From: Sutterella megalosphaeroides
Lineage (GTDB): Bacteria > Pseudomonadota > Gammaproteobacteria > Burkholderiales > Burkholderiaceae_F
Reading direction: 5' to 3'
NCBI RefSeq assembly: GCF_003609995.1
Contig: NZ_AP018786.1
Location: 501,501-565,500, forward strand
Length of the DNA stretch: 64,000 nucleotides
Within the stretch, counting starts at the first letter, position 1. Every line of letters starts with the position of its first letter. The notes beneath the pieces are model-generated. The model was given only the letters and a program-made list of their open reading frames with translations, was not told the origin of the DNA and searched no databases. Made by a program: the position numbers and the translations under genes. This document shows, piece by piece, positions 19,300-27,471 of this stretch.

Positions 19300-20940
19300 T
19301 CAAGGCGCCGCGTTTGCGCGACGTTCGGCTTCCCGAGCGGTGACGGCGTTGAGTTCCGGGTCGACGGCGGGAATGTCGGGCTTTTCCCAGACGTAGGCGG
19401 GATCAAGGAAGATGCGGCTTGCGTTTTCGTCTTTCCAACGGATGCCTGCAAGAGCGAGCAAGGTCGGGCTCAGATAGTCGGTGCGGAAGGGGCGGCTCTC
19501 CCAGCTCTTCACATCGGTTCGGTCGGAGAGCCAGAAAAGGAGCGGTACCCGATAGCCGTCCGCGGTCGTATTGGAGTGACCGGTGCGGTTTTCGTCGTCG
19601 CCGAGCTCCTGTCCGTGGTCCGAGACATAGATCCAATCGAGGATCTTCCCTGAGCTCGACGCGCGGGCGAGCTCCAGCGAGCGCGCAAGGATCTCATCCT
19701 GATAGCGAATGCCGAGGTCGTAGTCGCTGCGGGCGTCGATCACCCAGCTCGATCGATCGAGCGACTTCAGTTGCGTTTCGACGGCGTCGTTTTTCGCCCA
19801 GTCGGCCGTCCAGTCGCTCGGATGGCGCAGACGGTAGTGCGGGTGCAATCCGATGAGATGCACCACAATGAGGTGGCGTTCGGCGGGATCGTTCAGCGCC
19901 TTCTCCAGGGAGGGAAGAACGTTGCCGTCGAGCGATGCGCTCGAACGGCCGGAGAGGCGATTGAGCATTTCCGGATCGTCGTCCCAGGCGGCATAGCGAT
20001 TCTTGATGGCCAGGTCGTCCTGGTTGCTGATCCACGTCACTTTGTAGCCCGCGCTTCGGAAAAAGGCGAAGAGATTCCCCGGGCCCGACGACGTGGAGAA
20101 TTCGAACATGTCGTCGAACGCGGGAAGCGTCGACGAGGAAACGGACCACACCGGACGCACGGTCGCAAAGTGAGGGTCCTTCGTCAGAGCGTCGAGCTTC
20201 GGCGTGGTGTTTCGCGGATAGCCGTAGAGCGACAGGTTGTCGCGTACCGTGCTCTCACCCACCAGAAGCAGTAGGGTACGGGGTTCCTTTGAGGCGGAAG
20301 TCACCTGAGCGTCGGCCGTCGCACGACGAAGCTCATGCTCCTGCGTTTGATTTTCCCAACCCGCGCGAACGCTTTCGACGGATGCCGCCCACGAGGGCCA
20401 GTAGAAAATCGGCCAGTGACCGCGCCAGGGGCTCAGGGCCGCACCGACCGTCAAAACGAGCGCGAGAAAGCCGATAAGCGCCGTCTGGGCTTTGCCCGAC
20501 ACCGTGCGCGGTGCGGGCGTCGAAGGAATGCGGCGAATGAGAAAGAGTCCCGCGATCGCCAGAGCGAGGACGATCCCCGACCAGAGGGCGACGTCGCTCC
20601 AGAGCGTCTGAAAGTATTCGAAGCTCTCCGACGTATGGGTGTTCGCCACCGACTCGAGAACGAAAGTGGACTTCGGTTCCGCCCCGTAGATCGTACGCAG
20701 GAAGGCGCGAATGCCACCGTCGATCCAGATCAGCAGAAAGCCGAGGTAGGCGACCGCCTTGACGAGGCTCGAGCGTCCCCGATAGAGGAGCAGTCCGCCG
20801 AAGAGAATCGAGAAGGACCAGAGCTGGAACGCCCTATAGGGCGCAGCCGCAAAGGCGAGAAGCACCGCCGTGGCCGCCCACAGGAGAAGGGTGCTTGCGA
20901 GCGTGCCCGGCTGAACGGAAAAAAGCGTGCGAAGTTTCAT
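19300..20940 (-). CDS. Phosphoethanolamine-transferase-like sulfatase-fold membrane protein
   Basis: A 546-residue inner-membrane enzyme of the EptA/CptA type that probably adds phosphoethanolamine to a surface glycolipid. Five hydrophobic N-terminal segments (to about residue 165) are followed by a periplasmic alkaline-phosphatase-fold domain. This has LLLVGESTVRDNLSLYGYPR (the GES motif), a Ser/Thr-rich nucleophile region WSVSSSTLPAF, HLIGLHPHY, and the metal-binding YVSDHGQELGDD and GHSN motifs. ATG 20940 is chosen because it overlaps the thiE stop as ATGA, which implies coupled translation; the in-frame extension upstream lies inside thiE. The exact acceptor is unknown. Confidence 0.85.
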   Translation of the reverse strand: MKLRTLFSVQPGTLASTLLLWAATAVLLAFAAAPYRAFQLWSFSILFGGLLLYRGRSSLVKAVAYLGFLLIWIDGGIRAFLRTIYGAEPKSTFVLESVANTHTSESFEYFQTLWSDVALWSGIVLALAIAGLFLIRRIPSTPAPRTVSGKAQTALIGFLALVLTVGAALSPWRGHWPIFYWPSWAASVESVRAGWENQTQEHELRRATADAQVTSASKEPRTLLLLVGESTVRDNLSLYGYPRNTTPKLDALTKDPHFATVRPVWSVSSSTLPAFDDMFEFSTSSGPGNLFAFFRSAGYKVTWISNQDDLAIKNRYAAWDDDPEMLNRLSGRSSASLDGNVLPSLEKALNDPAERHLIVVHLIGLHPHYRLRHPSDWTADWAKNDAVETQLKSLDRSSWVIDARSDYDLGIRYQDEILARSLELARASSSGKILDWIYVSDHGQELGDDENRTGHSNTTADGYRVPLLFWLSDRTDVKSWESRPFRTDYLSPTLLALAGIRWKDENASRIFLDPAYVWEKPDIPAVDPELNAVTAREAERRANAAP

Positions 20941-21575
20941 CGAACGATTTGGGAACGAAGGGAAGCGGCCGCGTCGCGGGGCGAGCGGGTTCCGCAAACA
21001 GCGGAAACGACGGCGATGCCGTCGACACCCGTCGCCGTCACCGCGCGGGCGTTCTCCGTTTTGATGCCGCCGATGGCCACCGATGGCAGGGAAGACGCTT
21101 CGACGATCGTGCGCAACCCCTCAAGGCCGAGCGCGGGCGAAGCGTCGCGCTTTGTCGTCTGATGAAAGACGGGGCCGATGCCGACGTAGTCGACAAGATC
21201 GACGGGCGCTCGTCGCATCTCGTCGGGCGTATTGATCGAGAGCCCCACGATTTTTCCCGCTCCGAGAAGTCGCCGGCAGTCGTCGACCGCGAGGTCCTGC
21301 TGCCCCACGTGAACGCCGTCGGCGTTCACGGCAAAGGCCACGTCCGCGTGGTCGTCGATCACAAGCGGAACCCCCCGCGCGCGTGTCACCTCAAGAAGCG
21401 CCCGGGCGCATTCGGCCATGGCGCGCTTTTTCCAACGGGGGGCGCGCAGTTGAACGAACGTGACGCCTCCGAGGAGGGCCTCTTGCGTGGTGCGGATCAT
21501 CCCTTCGGCACCCCCGCAGAGGTCGGGGTCGAGCACGAGGTAAAGACGCAGCGAGGCGGGATCAAATGCCGTCAT
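20937..21575 (-). CDS. thiE: Thiamine-phosphate synthase
   Basis: ThiE joins HMP-pyrophosphate and thiazole phosphate to thiamine phosphate. ATG 21575 gives 212 residues. The TIM-barrel blocks are YLVLDPDLCGG, FVQLRAPRWKKR, LVIDDHADVAFAVNADGVHVGQQDL, VDYVGIGPVFHQTTKRDA and SVAIGGI. The pyrophosphate-binding segment usually written QLRxK is QLRAPRWKK here, a small divergence. thiM lies 2 bp upstream. thiD and a TPP riboswitch are not found nearby. Confidence 0.92.
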   Translation of the reverse strand: MTAFDPASLRLYLVLDPDLCGGAEGMIRTTQEALLGGVTFVQLRAPRWKKRAMAECARALLEVTRARGVPLVIDDHADVAFAVNADGVHVGQQDLAVDDCRRLLGAGKIVGLSINTPDEMRRAPVDLVDYVGIGPVFHQTTKRDASPALGLEGLRTIVEASSLPSVAIGGIKTENARAVTATGVDGIAVVSAVCGTRSPRDAAASLRSQIVR

Positions 21576-21577
21576 CG

Positions 21578-22369
21578 TCAAGCCCCCAGTTCTTCGGGAC
21601 GAATCGTATAAAGCGCGTCGATGTAGGCGACGTGGAAGCTCCCCGGGGCGTCCGCTTTGCGTCGGGCGACTTCGGCGGCGCGCTTCGCGAGCGCGCAGGC
21701 GGCCGCCGCGGCTTCGAGCGCGTTCGGATGCGCGGCGCAAAAGGCTGCAACCAAGGCGGAGAGCGAGCAGCCCGTACCGACGACGAGCGTCGCCATGGGA
21801 TCGCCCCCCGTGATAGCGAAGGTGCGCGTGCCGTCCGTCACGTAGTCGACGGCGCCCGTTACGGCGACGACGCTTCCCGTGCGAGCGGCAAGCGCTCGCG
21901 CGGCTTCAAGAGCGTCGCTCGAATCGGCCGTGCTGTCGACGCCTTTGCCGCCCGTGCCCGCACCCGCAAGGGCGAGGATTTCGCTCGCGTTGCCGCGGAT
22001 GACCGCGGGCTTCAGTTCGACGAACTCGCGGATGACGCCGTCGCGCCAGGGAATGCCGCCCGCGGCCACGGGGTCGAGCACCCAGGGGCGGCCCGCTTCG
22101 CGGGCGCCTTCGACCGCCTTGCGCATGGCGCGCAGGCGCTCCGGGAAGGGCGTCCCCATATTGACGAGAATGCCGCCCGCAATGCGGGCGAAGGTACCGG
22201 CTTCTTCTTCGGCCACCACCATGGCGGGCGAGGCGCCGGCCGCAAGCAGCACGTTGGCCGTGATTTCCTGAACGACTTCGTTGGTCAGGCAGTGAACGAG
22301 CGGACGGGTTGCGCGCAGATCAGAGAGGGCGCAGGAAAGCCGTGCGGAAGAAGGCGTTTCGATGGTCAT
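21578..22369 (-). CDS. thiM: Hydroxyethylthiazole kinase
   Basis: ThiM phosphorylates salvaged hydroxyethylthiazole. ATG 22369 gives 263 residues. The ribokinase-like blocks are present: PLVHCLTNEVVQEITANVLLAAG, the ATP/Mg region PAVIRGNASEILALAG, and the active-site Cys motif VVGTGCSLSALVAAF. It is first in a thiM-thiE-transferase operon, divergent from lgt. The upstream 126 bases show no TPP riboswitch elements. Confidence 0.93.
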   Translation of the reverse strand: MTIETPSSARLSCALSDLRATRPLVHCLTNEVVQEITANVLLAAGASPAMVVAEEEAGTFARIAGGILVNMGTPFPERLRAMRKAVEGAREAGRPWVLDPVAAGGIPWRDGVIREFVELKPAVIRGNASEILALAGAGTGGKGVDSTADSSDALEAARALAARTGSVVAVTGAVDYVTDGTRTFAITGGDPMATLVVGTGCSLSALVAAFCAAHPNALEAAAAACALAKRAAEVARRKADAPGSFHVAYIDALYTIRPEELGA

Positions 22370-22495
22370 GGTCGTCGAAGAAAACGAGGGTTTCGAAGGG
22401 CTCCACCTTAACACAAGCGATGCCCGGCGACCTTTGCCCGAGGCGCTCGGCCGCTACAATGGCGGCTCGACGAATGACGCAAAGGAACGTCGGAA

Positions 22496-23290
22496 ATGCT
22501 GATTCATCCCCAATTCGATCCCGTGGCGCTCCAGCTTGGCCCCGTGGCCGTCCGCTGGTACGGACTCATGTACCTGGCGGGTTTTGTCGCCTTCTGGTTG
22601 CTCGGTCGCCTGCGGGCGAAAGACGCGTGGCGCGGCGTCACCGCCGACGACGTGGAAAATCTCCTTTTTTACGGAATCTTCGGCGTGATCCTGGGCGGAC
22701 GCCTCGGGTACTGCCTCTTTTATCAGCCCGCCTACTATGTGGAGCACCCGCTCGCGATTTTTGAAATCTGGCAGGGCGGCATGAGCGCGCACGGCGGCTT
22801 GATCGGCGTCCTCGTCGTCATGGCCCTCTACGCGTATCGTCACGGCATCGGCTTTTGGAAGCTCGCCGACTTTGTCGCGCCGCTCGTTCCCCTCGGCTTG
22901 ATGGCGGGACGTATCGGGAACTTCATCAACGGAGAGCTCTGGGGGCGCGAAGCGCCCGCCGCGCTTCCCTGGGCCATGGTCTTTCCGCAGGCGGGAGACG
23001 GCCTTCCCCGTCATCCGTCGCAGCTCTACGAAGCGGCGCTTGAGGGGCTGGTGCTCTTTCTTTTGCTCTGGTTCGTCTCCCGTCGACCGAAACCCGCCGG
23101 GTTCGTAGCCGGCCTTTTCGGCGTCGGTTACGGGGTGGCGCGCTTTTTCGTCGAATACTTCCGCGAACCCGACGCTTTCCTCGGCCTTCGGGCGTTCGAT
23201 CTCTCGCAAGGTCAGTGGCTGACGATCCCGCTCATCCTCGCGGGGCTTTTCGTCATGGCCCGGAGTCTTCGCGGCGCAAAGTCGCACTGA
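22496..23290 (+). CDS. lgt: Prolipoprotein diacylglyceryl transferase
   Basis: Lgt adds diacylglycerol to the lipobox Cys of prolipoproteins in the inner membrane. The 264 residues give seven hydrophobic segments and the signature blocks [20 protein letters not shown] (catalytic His region), [14 protein letters not shown] (Lgt signature) and HPSQLYEA. Confidence 0.95.
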   Translation: MLIHPQFDPVALQLGPVAVRWYGLMYLAGFVAFWLLGRLRAKDAWRGVTADDVENLLFYGIFGVILGGRLGYCLFYQPAYYVEHPLAIFEIWQGGMSAHGGLIGVLVVMALYAYRHGIGFWKLADFVAPLVPLGLMAGRIGNFINGELWGREAPAALPWAMVFPQAGDGLPRHPSQLYEAALEGLVLFLLLWFVSRRPKPAGFVAGLFGVGYGVARFFVEYFREPDAFLGLRAFDLSQGQWLTIPLILAGLFVMARSLRGAKSH

Positions 23291-23329
23291 GTCGTGCACA
23301 GTCGCGCACCGACCAACCACCGCCGAAAT

Positions 23330-23370
23330 GAGAAAAGGGCGTCTTCCCCGAGGAAGACGCCCTTTTTCTC
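23330..23370. terminator. Bidirectional terminator lgt / TauE-type gene
   Basis: A long near-perfect stem: GAGAAAAGGGCGTCTTCC pairs with GGAAGACGCCCTTTTTCTC around a 4-base loop. It has T-rich flanks on both strands and lies in the convergent gap. Confidence 0.85.
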
Positions 23371-23388
23371 AAACGCAGGCGGCGTCGG

Positions 23389-24204
23389 TCAGAAGGCGCT
23401 GATCGCCTTCCAGAGCATGTAGGTTGCGAGCACGTAGAGAAGCGTCGCGAAGATGCGCTTCAGGGGCTTCGTGTCGATCGAGTGAGCCACCTTGGCGCCG
23501 AGGGGCGCCGTCAGGACGCTCATCACCGCCACGGAAAAGAGCGCGGGGAGGTGAATGAAGCCGAGCATCATCGGCCACTGCGGCAGCGTTTCAATGCCCC
23601 AGCCGCTCCAGATGTAGCCGATCGTACCCGCAAAGGCAATGGGAAAGCCCAGAGCCGCCGAGGTGCCGATGGCGTTGTGCATCTTGACGTTGCAGTAGGT
23701 CATGAAGGGAACGGAGATGAAGCCCCCGCCCGCGCCGACGAGCGACGAGATGACGCCGATGACGGAGCCTGCTCCGAACATCCCCGGCGCGCCCGGAAGA
23801 TGGCGGGTCGGTGCGGGCTTGCCGCCCAAGAACATCTTCGTGGCCGAAAAATACACGAAGGCGGCGAAGATGAGCGCCACCCAGAAGGTGGAGAGGGCCC
23901 CCGAAATTTGGGCACCGATCACGGCGCCGCAGAGAATCCCGGGCGCCACCGCGGCGACGACGTTCCAGAGAACCGCACCGCGGGAAGCGTGCGCCCGCAC
24001 GGAGGAGAGCGACGTAAAGAGGATGGTGCCCATGGACGTGGCGATCGCCGCGTGAACGACGTGCTCCTGAGGGACGCCCGCCGTACCGAGAAGCATCGTG
24101 AAAAAGGGCGTCAGTACCATGCCGCCGCCGATGCCGAGCAGGCCGGCCAAAAAGCCCGTGCATGCTCCGAGGAGAGCAAGCTCGATGATGATGGTGAGAT
24201 CCAT
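23389..24204 (-). CDS. TauE/SafE-family membrane anion exporter
   Basis: A 271-residue protein with eight hydrophobic segments in two repeats. Each repeat opens with the family's Gly-rich motif: FLAGLLGIGGGMVLTPFF near residue 18 and VISSLVGAGGGFISVPFM near residue 150. The family exports organosulfonates, sulfite or related anions; the substrate cannot be read here. It follows the EVE gene by 57 bp. Confidence 0.88.
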   Translation of the reverse strand: MDLTIIIELALLGACTGFLAGLLGIGGGMVLTPFFTMLLGTAGVPQEHVVHAAIATSMGTILFTSLSSVRAHASRGAVLWNVVAAVAPGILCGAVIGAQISGALSTFWVALIFAAFVYFSATKMFLGGKPAPTRHLPGAPGMFGAGSVIGVISSLVGAGGGFISVPFMTYCNVKMHNAIGTSAALGFPIAFAGTIGYIWSGWGIETLPQWPMMLGFIHLPALFSVAVMSVLTAPLGAKVAHSIDTKPLKRIFATLLYVLATYMLWKAISAF

Positions 24205-24261
24205 GATGGTGTGAGGGTGGGTGAGTCGAGGGTTGAAAGAACGACGCGGCTTTGGGGAAAA

Positions 24262-24768
24262 TCAGCGAAGGAGCGTCGTGATGAAAGCAAATTCTTCGGG
24301 TGTCACGGGCGTGATCGACAGGCGATTCCCTTTCTGGAGGACGCGCATGCCGGCGAGCTCCGGATGTTCGCGCATGGCGCCGATCGAGAGGGCCGCGCAC
24401 TTGACGAGCCCTTCGACGTCGATCGTAAGCCAACGGGGCTTCTCGACGGTGCTCTTCGGGTCGAAGTATTCGCTCGCGGGATCGAACTGCAGTTCGTCGG
24501 GATAGGCTTTCGAGGCGATGCGCGCCAGACCGACGATGCCGGGTTCGGCGCAGCTCGAATGGTAAAAGAGCACACCGTCGCCTTCGCTCATGTCGTCGCG
24601 AATGAAGTTGCGTGCCTGGTAGTTTCGGATGCCGAACCAGGACACCTTGCGGTCGGGGGCGGTGAGCGCGTCGTCGATCGAGCATTCGCCGGGTTCGGTC
24701 TTCATGAGCCAGAAGCGGCGGGCGGAGTGCTGCAGTTCGCGGGCGGCGTCGGTGAGCGAGACGGTCAT
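24262..24768 (-). CDS. EVE-domain protein
   Basis: A 168-residue PUA-like EVE-domain protein, thought to bind modified bases. Core blocks are FWLMKTEPGECSIDD, WFGIRNYQARNFIRDDM, GDGVLFYHSS and PGIVGLARIAS. ATG 24768 is supported by a strong GGAGGT ribosome binding site 3-4 bases upstream; the in-frame extension to 24810 lacks this. It sits downstream of 6S RNA, where 5-formyl-THF cyclo-ligase (ygfA) sits in enterics. Confidence 0.9.
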   Translation of the reverse strand: MTVSLTDAARELQHSARRFWLMKTEPGECSIDDALTAPDRKVSWFGIRNYQARNFIRDDMSEGDGVLFYHSSCAEPGIVGLARIASKAYPDELQFDPASEYFDPKSTVEKPRWLTIDVEGLVKCAALSIGAMREHPELAGMRVLQKGNRLSITPVTPEEFAFITTLLR

Positions 24769-24835
24769 GGGACCTCCAAAAGTTGTCGAATGGAATCGAG
24801 CATAGCGCACCGAACGAGCGAACGTACGAAAAGCA

Positions 24836-24868
24836 AAAAGGGCAGTCGCATGAGGGACTGCCCTTTCG
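24836..24868 (-). terminator. Terminator downstream of 6S RNA
   Basis: On the minus strand AAAGGGCAGT pairs with ACTGCCCTTT around a 10-base loop, followed by more T. It ends transcription from the 6S promoter before the EVE gene. Confidence 0.8.
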
Positions 24869-24876
24869 GAAGAGGG

Positions 24877-25056
24877 GAACCTGCGGTGGGGCGGGGCTAC
24901 GTATCCTGAACCGAGAGTTCAGGGCGGTCGGCTCCGGAGCGGACCGGGCCAGTCAACGCGTGACCGGCTCTCTGTCGGCCCTCGAGTGCGCCAACCAATG
25001 GGGTTTAGCATTGGTTCTAGGTACTTTGGAGCCCGGTTGCCGTCCGCCGCAGGTTT
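24877..25056 (-). ncRNA. ssrS: 6S RNA
   Basis: About 180 nt, the size of 6S RNA, which binds sigma70 RNA polymerase in stationary phase. The 5' AACCTGCGG pairs perfectly with 3' CCGCAGGTT as a closing stem. The interior is a long imperfect duplex with a large central bubble, and the 3' half contains CTGAAC-CTCTC-GGTTCAG, like the hairpin near the 3' end of known 6S RNAs. A TATACT -10 box sits 7 bases before the proposed start. Location also fits: 6S lies downstream of zapA in many Beta- and Gammaproteobacteria. Here one glycosyltransferase gene separates zapA from 6S. Ends are estimated from pairing, to within a few bases. Confidence 0.85.
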
Positions 25057-26074
25057 ACTTGGAGTATAGCGAATCGGCGGCCGGTTTGGTAGGCGCTTTT
25101 CGCGGAAAGAGTGAATCGAGGTAGGCTTCGCGCCGAAAAAGCAACGAACCCATGCGTCGCAAGGCATAGGGTGACGGTAACGCGCGCTTCACGGCTTTTT
25201 GCAAAATGTATTGCATGCGCTCACGGAAGGTGTCGTCGATGATATAGGGTTGACGTTGCAACGCAATGAAAATGCGGCTCAGGGCATCTTCGTATGCTTT
25301 AAGTTTCTTGCCGCTGATCCTCTTTCGAGCGGGCTTTGCGAAGTAGGGCAAGAGTAGTCCGGGTACGCCGAGAGCGGCGAATGCGGCAGCTCGTATGCGA
25401 ATGGCGCTCTCTTCTTGCGTTTTGACATACGCAGGGCGACTCCGAATCAATCGGTATCGGAGTAAGAGGGCTGGCAGGTTGGCGAAGCGTACTTCGGGAT
25501 GGTGAAAGATCAGCTTCGTCCAGAGGGCGTAATCTTCTGCGTTGGGGTAGTCGATCGGATATCCTCCGGAAGCAAGAATAGGATTTTTTCGAAACATCAC
25601 CGTCGGGTGAGCTATTGCGCAGCGATTCAACATCATGGTTGCAATTTCGTCATGATGTTCGGGGTTCTGACCTGCTGCTTCCAACTCGCCGAACATGTTC
25701 ATGCCAGTTCCCAGCACCGTAATGTCGGGGTGGGTCTTAAAGAACTCGACTTGCTTTTCGAAGCGTTGTGGCTCGGAAATATCGTCGCTGTCCATACGGG
25801 CAATCCAGTCGTAACGTGCAAGCGTCAATCCCCGATTGAGCGTCTTGGCAAGCCCCATGTTTTCGGGGTTGTGGATCAGCCGCACCCGATCGTCGGCCTT
25901 TTCAAAGGCGGCGAGCGTCGCAAGGGTATCAGGATTTGTCGAACCGTCGTTGAGAAGCAACAGCTCGAAGTCTCGGTACGTTTGGCTCAGAACGGACTCG
26001 ATCGCAACGCTCAACCAGTCGGCTCGCGTGTTGTAGACGGGCAAAAGAACGGAGAGCTTCTCAGGGCCGGTCAT
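25055..26074 (-). CDS. GT2-family glycosyltransferase
   Basis: A 339-residue GT-A-fold transferase, probably for surface glycan. The N-terminal domain has SVLLPVYNTRADWLSVAI, LLLLNDGSTNPDT and the DxD-type metal motif RMDSDDISEPQRFEKQ near residues 94-98, then ILASGGYPIDYPNAEDYALW as the acceptor/catalytic block. The C-terminal third is basic and unassigned. The ATG is 3 bp after the zapA stop, so it is coupled to zapA. Its TAA coincides with the 5' end of 6S RNA. It is slightly less GC-rich than its neighbours. No homologue is normally found between zapA and 6S, so it is probably an insertion. Confidence 0.88.
   Translation of the reverse strand: MTGPEKLSVLLPVYNTRADWLSVAIESVLSQTYRDFELLLLNDGSTNPDTLATLAAFEKADDRVRLIHNPENMGLAKTLNRGLTLARYDWIARMDSDDISEPQRFEKQVEFFKTHPDITVLGTGMNMFGELEAAGQNPEHHDEIATMMLNRCAIAHPTVMFRKNPILASGGYPIDYPNAEDYALWTKLIFHHPEVRFANLPALLLRYRLIRSRPAYVKTQEESAIRIRAAAFAALGVPGLLLPYFAKPARKRISGKKLKAYEDALSRIFIALQRQPYIIDDTFRERMQYILQKAVKRALPSPYALRRMGSLLFRREAYLDSLFPRKAPTKPAADSLYSK
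25063..25068 (-). promoter_or_regulatory. -10 box of the 6S RNA promoter, inside the upstream glycosyltransferase gene
   Basis: TATACT on the minus strand, with start of transcription expected near 25056. These bases encode part of the C-terminal SLYSK of the glycosyltransferase. No TTGACA-like -35 is seen at 16-18 bp. Confidence 0.65.
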
Positions 26075-26077
26075 GGT

Positions 26078-26605
26078 TTAGAAGAGCGAACCGAGCTTCG
26101 TATCCTGGAAAATCGCCTCCTCGCACATTCGGGAGAGCTCTTGAATTCGGGCAACGATCTCGGCTTCGTTGGGAATCGAGGGGGCGGCCTGCGGAATCGG
26201 CTCCTGCTGCAGGGGGCGCACGAAGGGCTGAGCTTCCGCGGTCACACGGAGGGTTTCGAGTTCGGCCTGTGCGGCCGCCGCCGCGGCACGAGCGGACTCG
26301 AGTTCGGCGCGCAGCGCGTCGGCTTCCGACCGGACGGCGGCGATGTCGGCACGGGCCGAGTCGCCCTCCGTTCGGGCGGCGTTCACTGCTTGCGTTGCGG
26401 CCTCTTCCGATTTCTTGGCGTTGTAGACGATCTCAAGTGCCGAAAGAACGGCGATCTGATCGGCGGCGAGCACGCGCCCGCCCGCGCGCATCGCCTCCAT
26501 TTGCTTGTCGACGATTTCGGCGCAGTTCTTGATGAGCTCTTCTTCGCCGGTGCTGACGGCGAGCCGGTAGTTGTGGCTGAAGATCGAGACGGTGACTTCC
26601 GACAT
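26078..26605 (-). CDS. zapA: Cell division protein ZapA, long C-terminal form
   Basis: ZapA promotes FtsZ bundling at the Z ring. ATG 26605 gives 175 residues. The first 85 or so match the family (VTVSIFSHNYRLAVSTGEEE, IVDKQMEAMRAGG, DQIAVLSALEIVYN). An Ala/Glu/Arg-rich coiled-coil extension of about 70 residues follows, then a short C-terminal segment (RIQELSRMCEEAI). Typical ZapA is 100-110 residues. It is 45 bp downstream of zapB. Confidence 0.9.
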   Translation of the reverse strand: MSEVTVSIFSHNYRLAVSTGEEELIKNCAEIVDKQMEAMRAGGRVLAADQIAVLSALEIVYNAKKSEEAATQAVNAARTEGDSARADIAAVRSEADALRAELESARAAAAAAQAELETLRVTAEAQPFVRPLQQEPIPQAAPSIPNEAEIVARIQELSRMCEEAIFQDTKLGSLF

Positions 26606-26650
26606 GGCTTTCTGAGAAAAACGGGACAAGGAGAGACAAACGGTCGAGCG

Positions 26651-26860
26651 TCAGAGGAGGGGTTCCTCGGTGTTGGCAAACTGAGAGGCCAGGCCGTTCA
26701 CCTTGCGTCGCAGATCGTTGAGTTGCGACTTCGCGCGGGAGAGCTCCGCTTCGCGGGCTGCAAGCTGGTTGCGCAACTGCGAGTTCATCGAGCGTTCGTT
26801 CTGAAGACGCACGACGAGCTGCTCGATAAGCGACTGGAGCCGATCAAGTTCTTCCTTCAT
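26651..26860 (-). CDS. zapB: ZapB-like coiled-coil protein (TIGR02449)
   Basis: A 69-residue, almost wholly coiled-coil protein (LDRLQSLIEQLVVRLQNE, then LRNQLAAREAELSRAKSQL). TIGR02449 proteins are encoded beside zapA in Proteobacteria and are thought to act with it at the divisome. A GAGGAGT ribosome binding site precedes the ATG. It lies 19 bp after the bamE stop. The ZapB name is from context and coiled-coil nature. Confidence 0.82.
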   Translation of the reverse strand: MKEELDRLQSLIEQLVVRLQNERSMNSQLRNQLAAREAELSRAKSQLNDLRRKVNGLASQFANTEEPLL

Positions 26861-26879
26861 ACAAACTCCTCAAGATCCG

Positions 26880-27374
26880 TCAGGGAGCGGGGGTCGAGGC
26901 GGCGTCGGCCGGAGCGTTCTCTTCGGTCTGCGCCTTGGGCGCCTCGGGGACGAACGTATCGATGTTGCCGAGAATCAGCTGGTCGGCCTGCTCTTCGTTC
27001 GGCATCGGGTCCGAGATCCAGTGGTCGAGTCGGCGCTCTTCGTCGAAGAAGACCGTCAGGCGACGAAGCTGGCGATCGCCGTTCCCGCGCTGGAGGAAAT
27101 ACACGTAGTCCCAGCGGTTCGGGTGGAACTGGTCGCGCACGAGCGGAACGCCGAGCAGGAACTGCACCTGCGCGTCGCTCATGCCCTTTTCGAGCTGGAG
27201 CACCATGTCGCTCGTCACGAGGTTGCCTTGATGCACGTCGGCCTTGTACGGTCGAAGGTAGTAGGGAACATAGTCATTGGGATTTTCCCAGGCGTCCGCC
27301 ATCGTGTAGCAACCGGTCAGAGATGCCGCCGTCGCAAGGCCGGCGACGGCAAGAAGAAGCTGTCTAGTGAACAT
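26880..27374 (-). CDS. bamE: Outer-membrane assembly lipoprotein BamE
   Basis: BamE (SmpA/OmlA) is a lipoprotein of the BAM complex. The 164-residue product has a signal peptide with lipobox LTGC (Cys about 21). The BamE core includes QGNLVTSDMVLQLEKGMSDAQVQFLLG-type sequence, DQFHPNRWDYVYFLQRG, and a strand LTVFFDEERRLDHW. A Pro/Ala/Glu-rich tail ends the protein. It is divergent from fur, the conserved arrangement in betaproteobacteria. Confidence 0.94.
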   Translation of the reverse strand: MFTRQLLLAVAGLATAASLTGCYTMADAWENPNDYVPYYLRPYKADVHQGNLVTSDMVLQLEKGMSDAQVQFLLGVPLVRDQFHPNRWDYVYFLQRGNGDRQLRRLTVFFDEERRLDHWISDPMPNEEQADQLILGNIDTFVPEAPKAQTEENAPADAASTPAP

Positions 27375-27471
27375 AAAAACTATAGAATGACGGTTTACCT
27401 TCTCGGCAGTGCAAAGGCACTGATGAGAACGTATGATAAAGGTATTCGAACCGATAGAAGGGTAGTCCGTC

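Noticed and set aside
22370-22495. TPP riboswitch upstream of thiM
   Set aside because: No CTGAGA-type or other conserved core elements were found on the minus strand.
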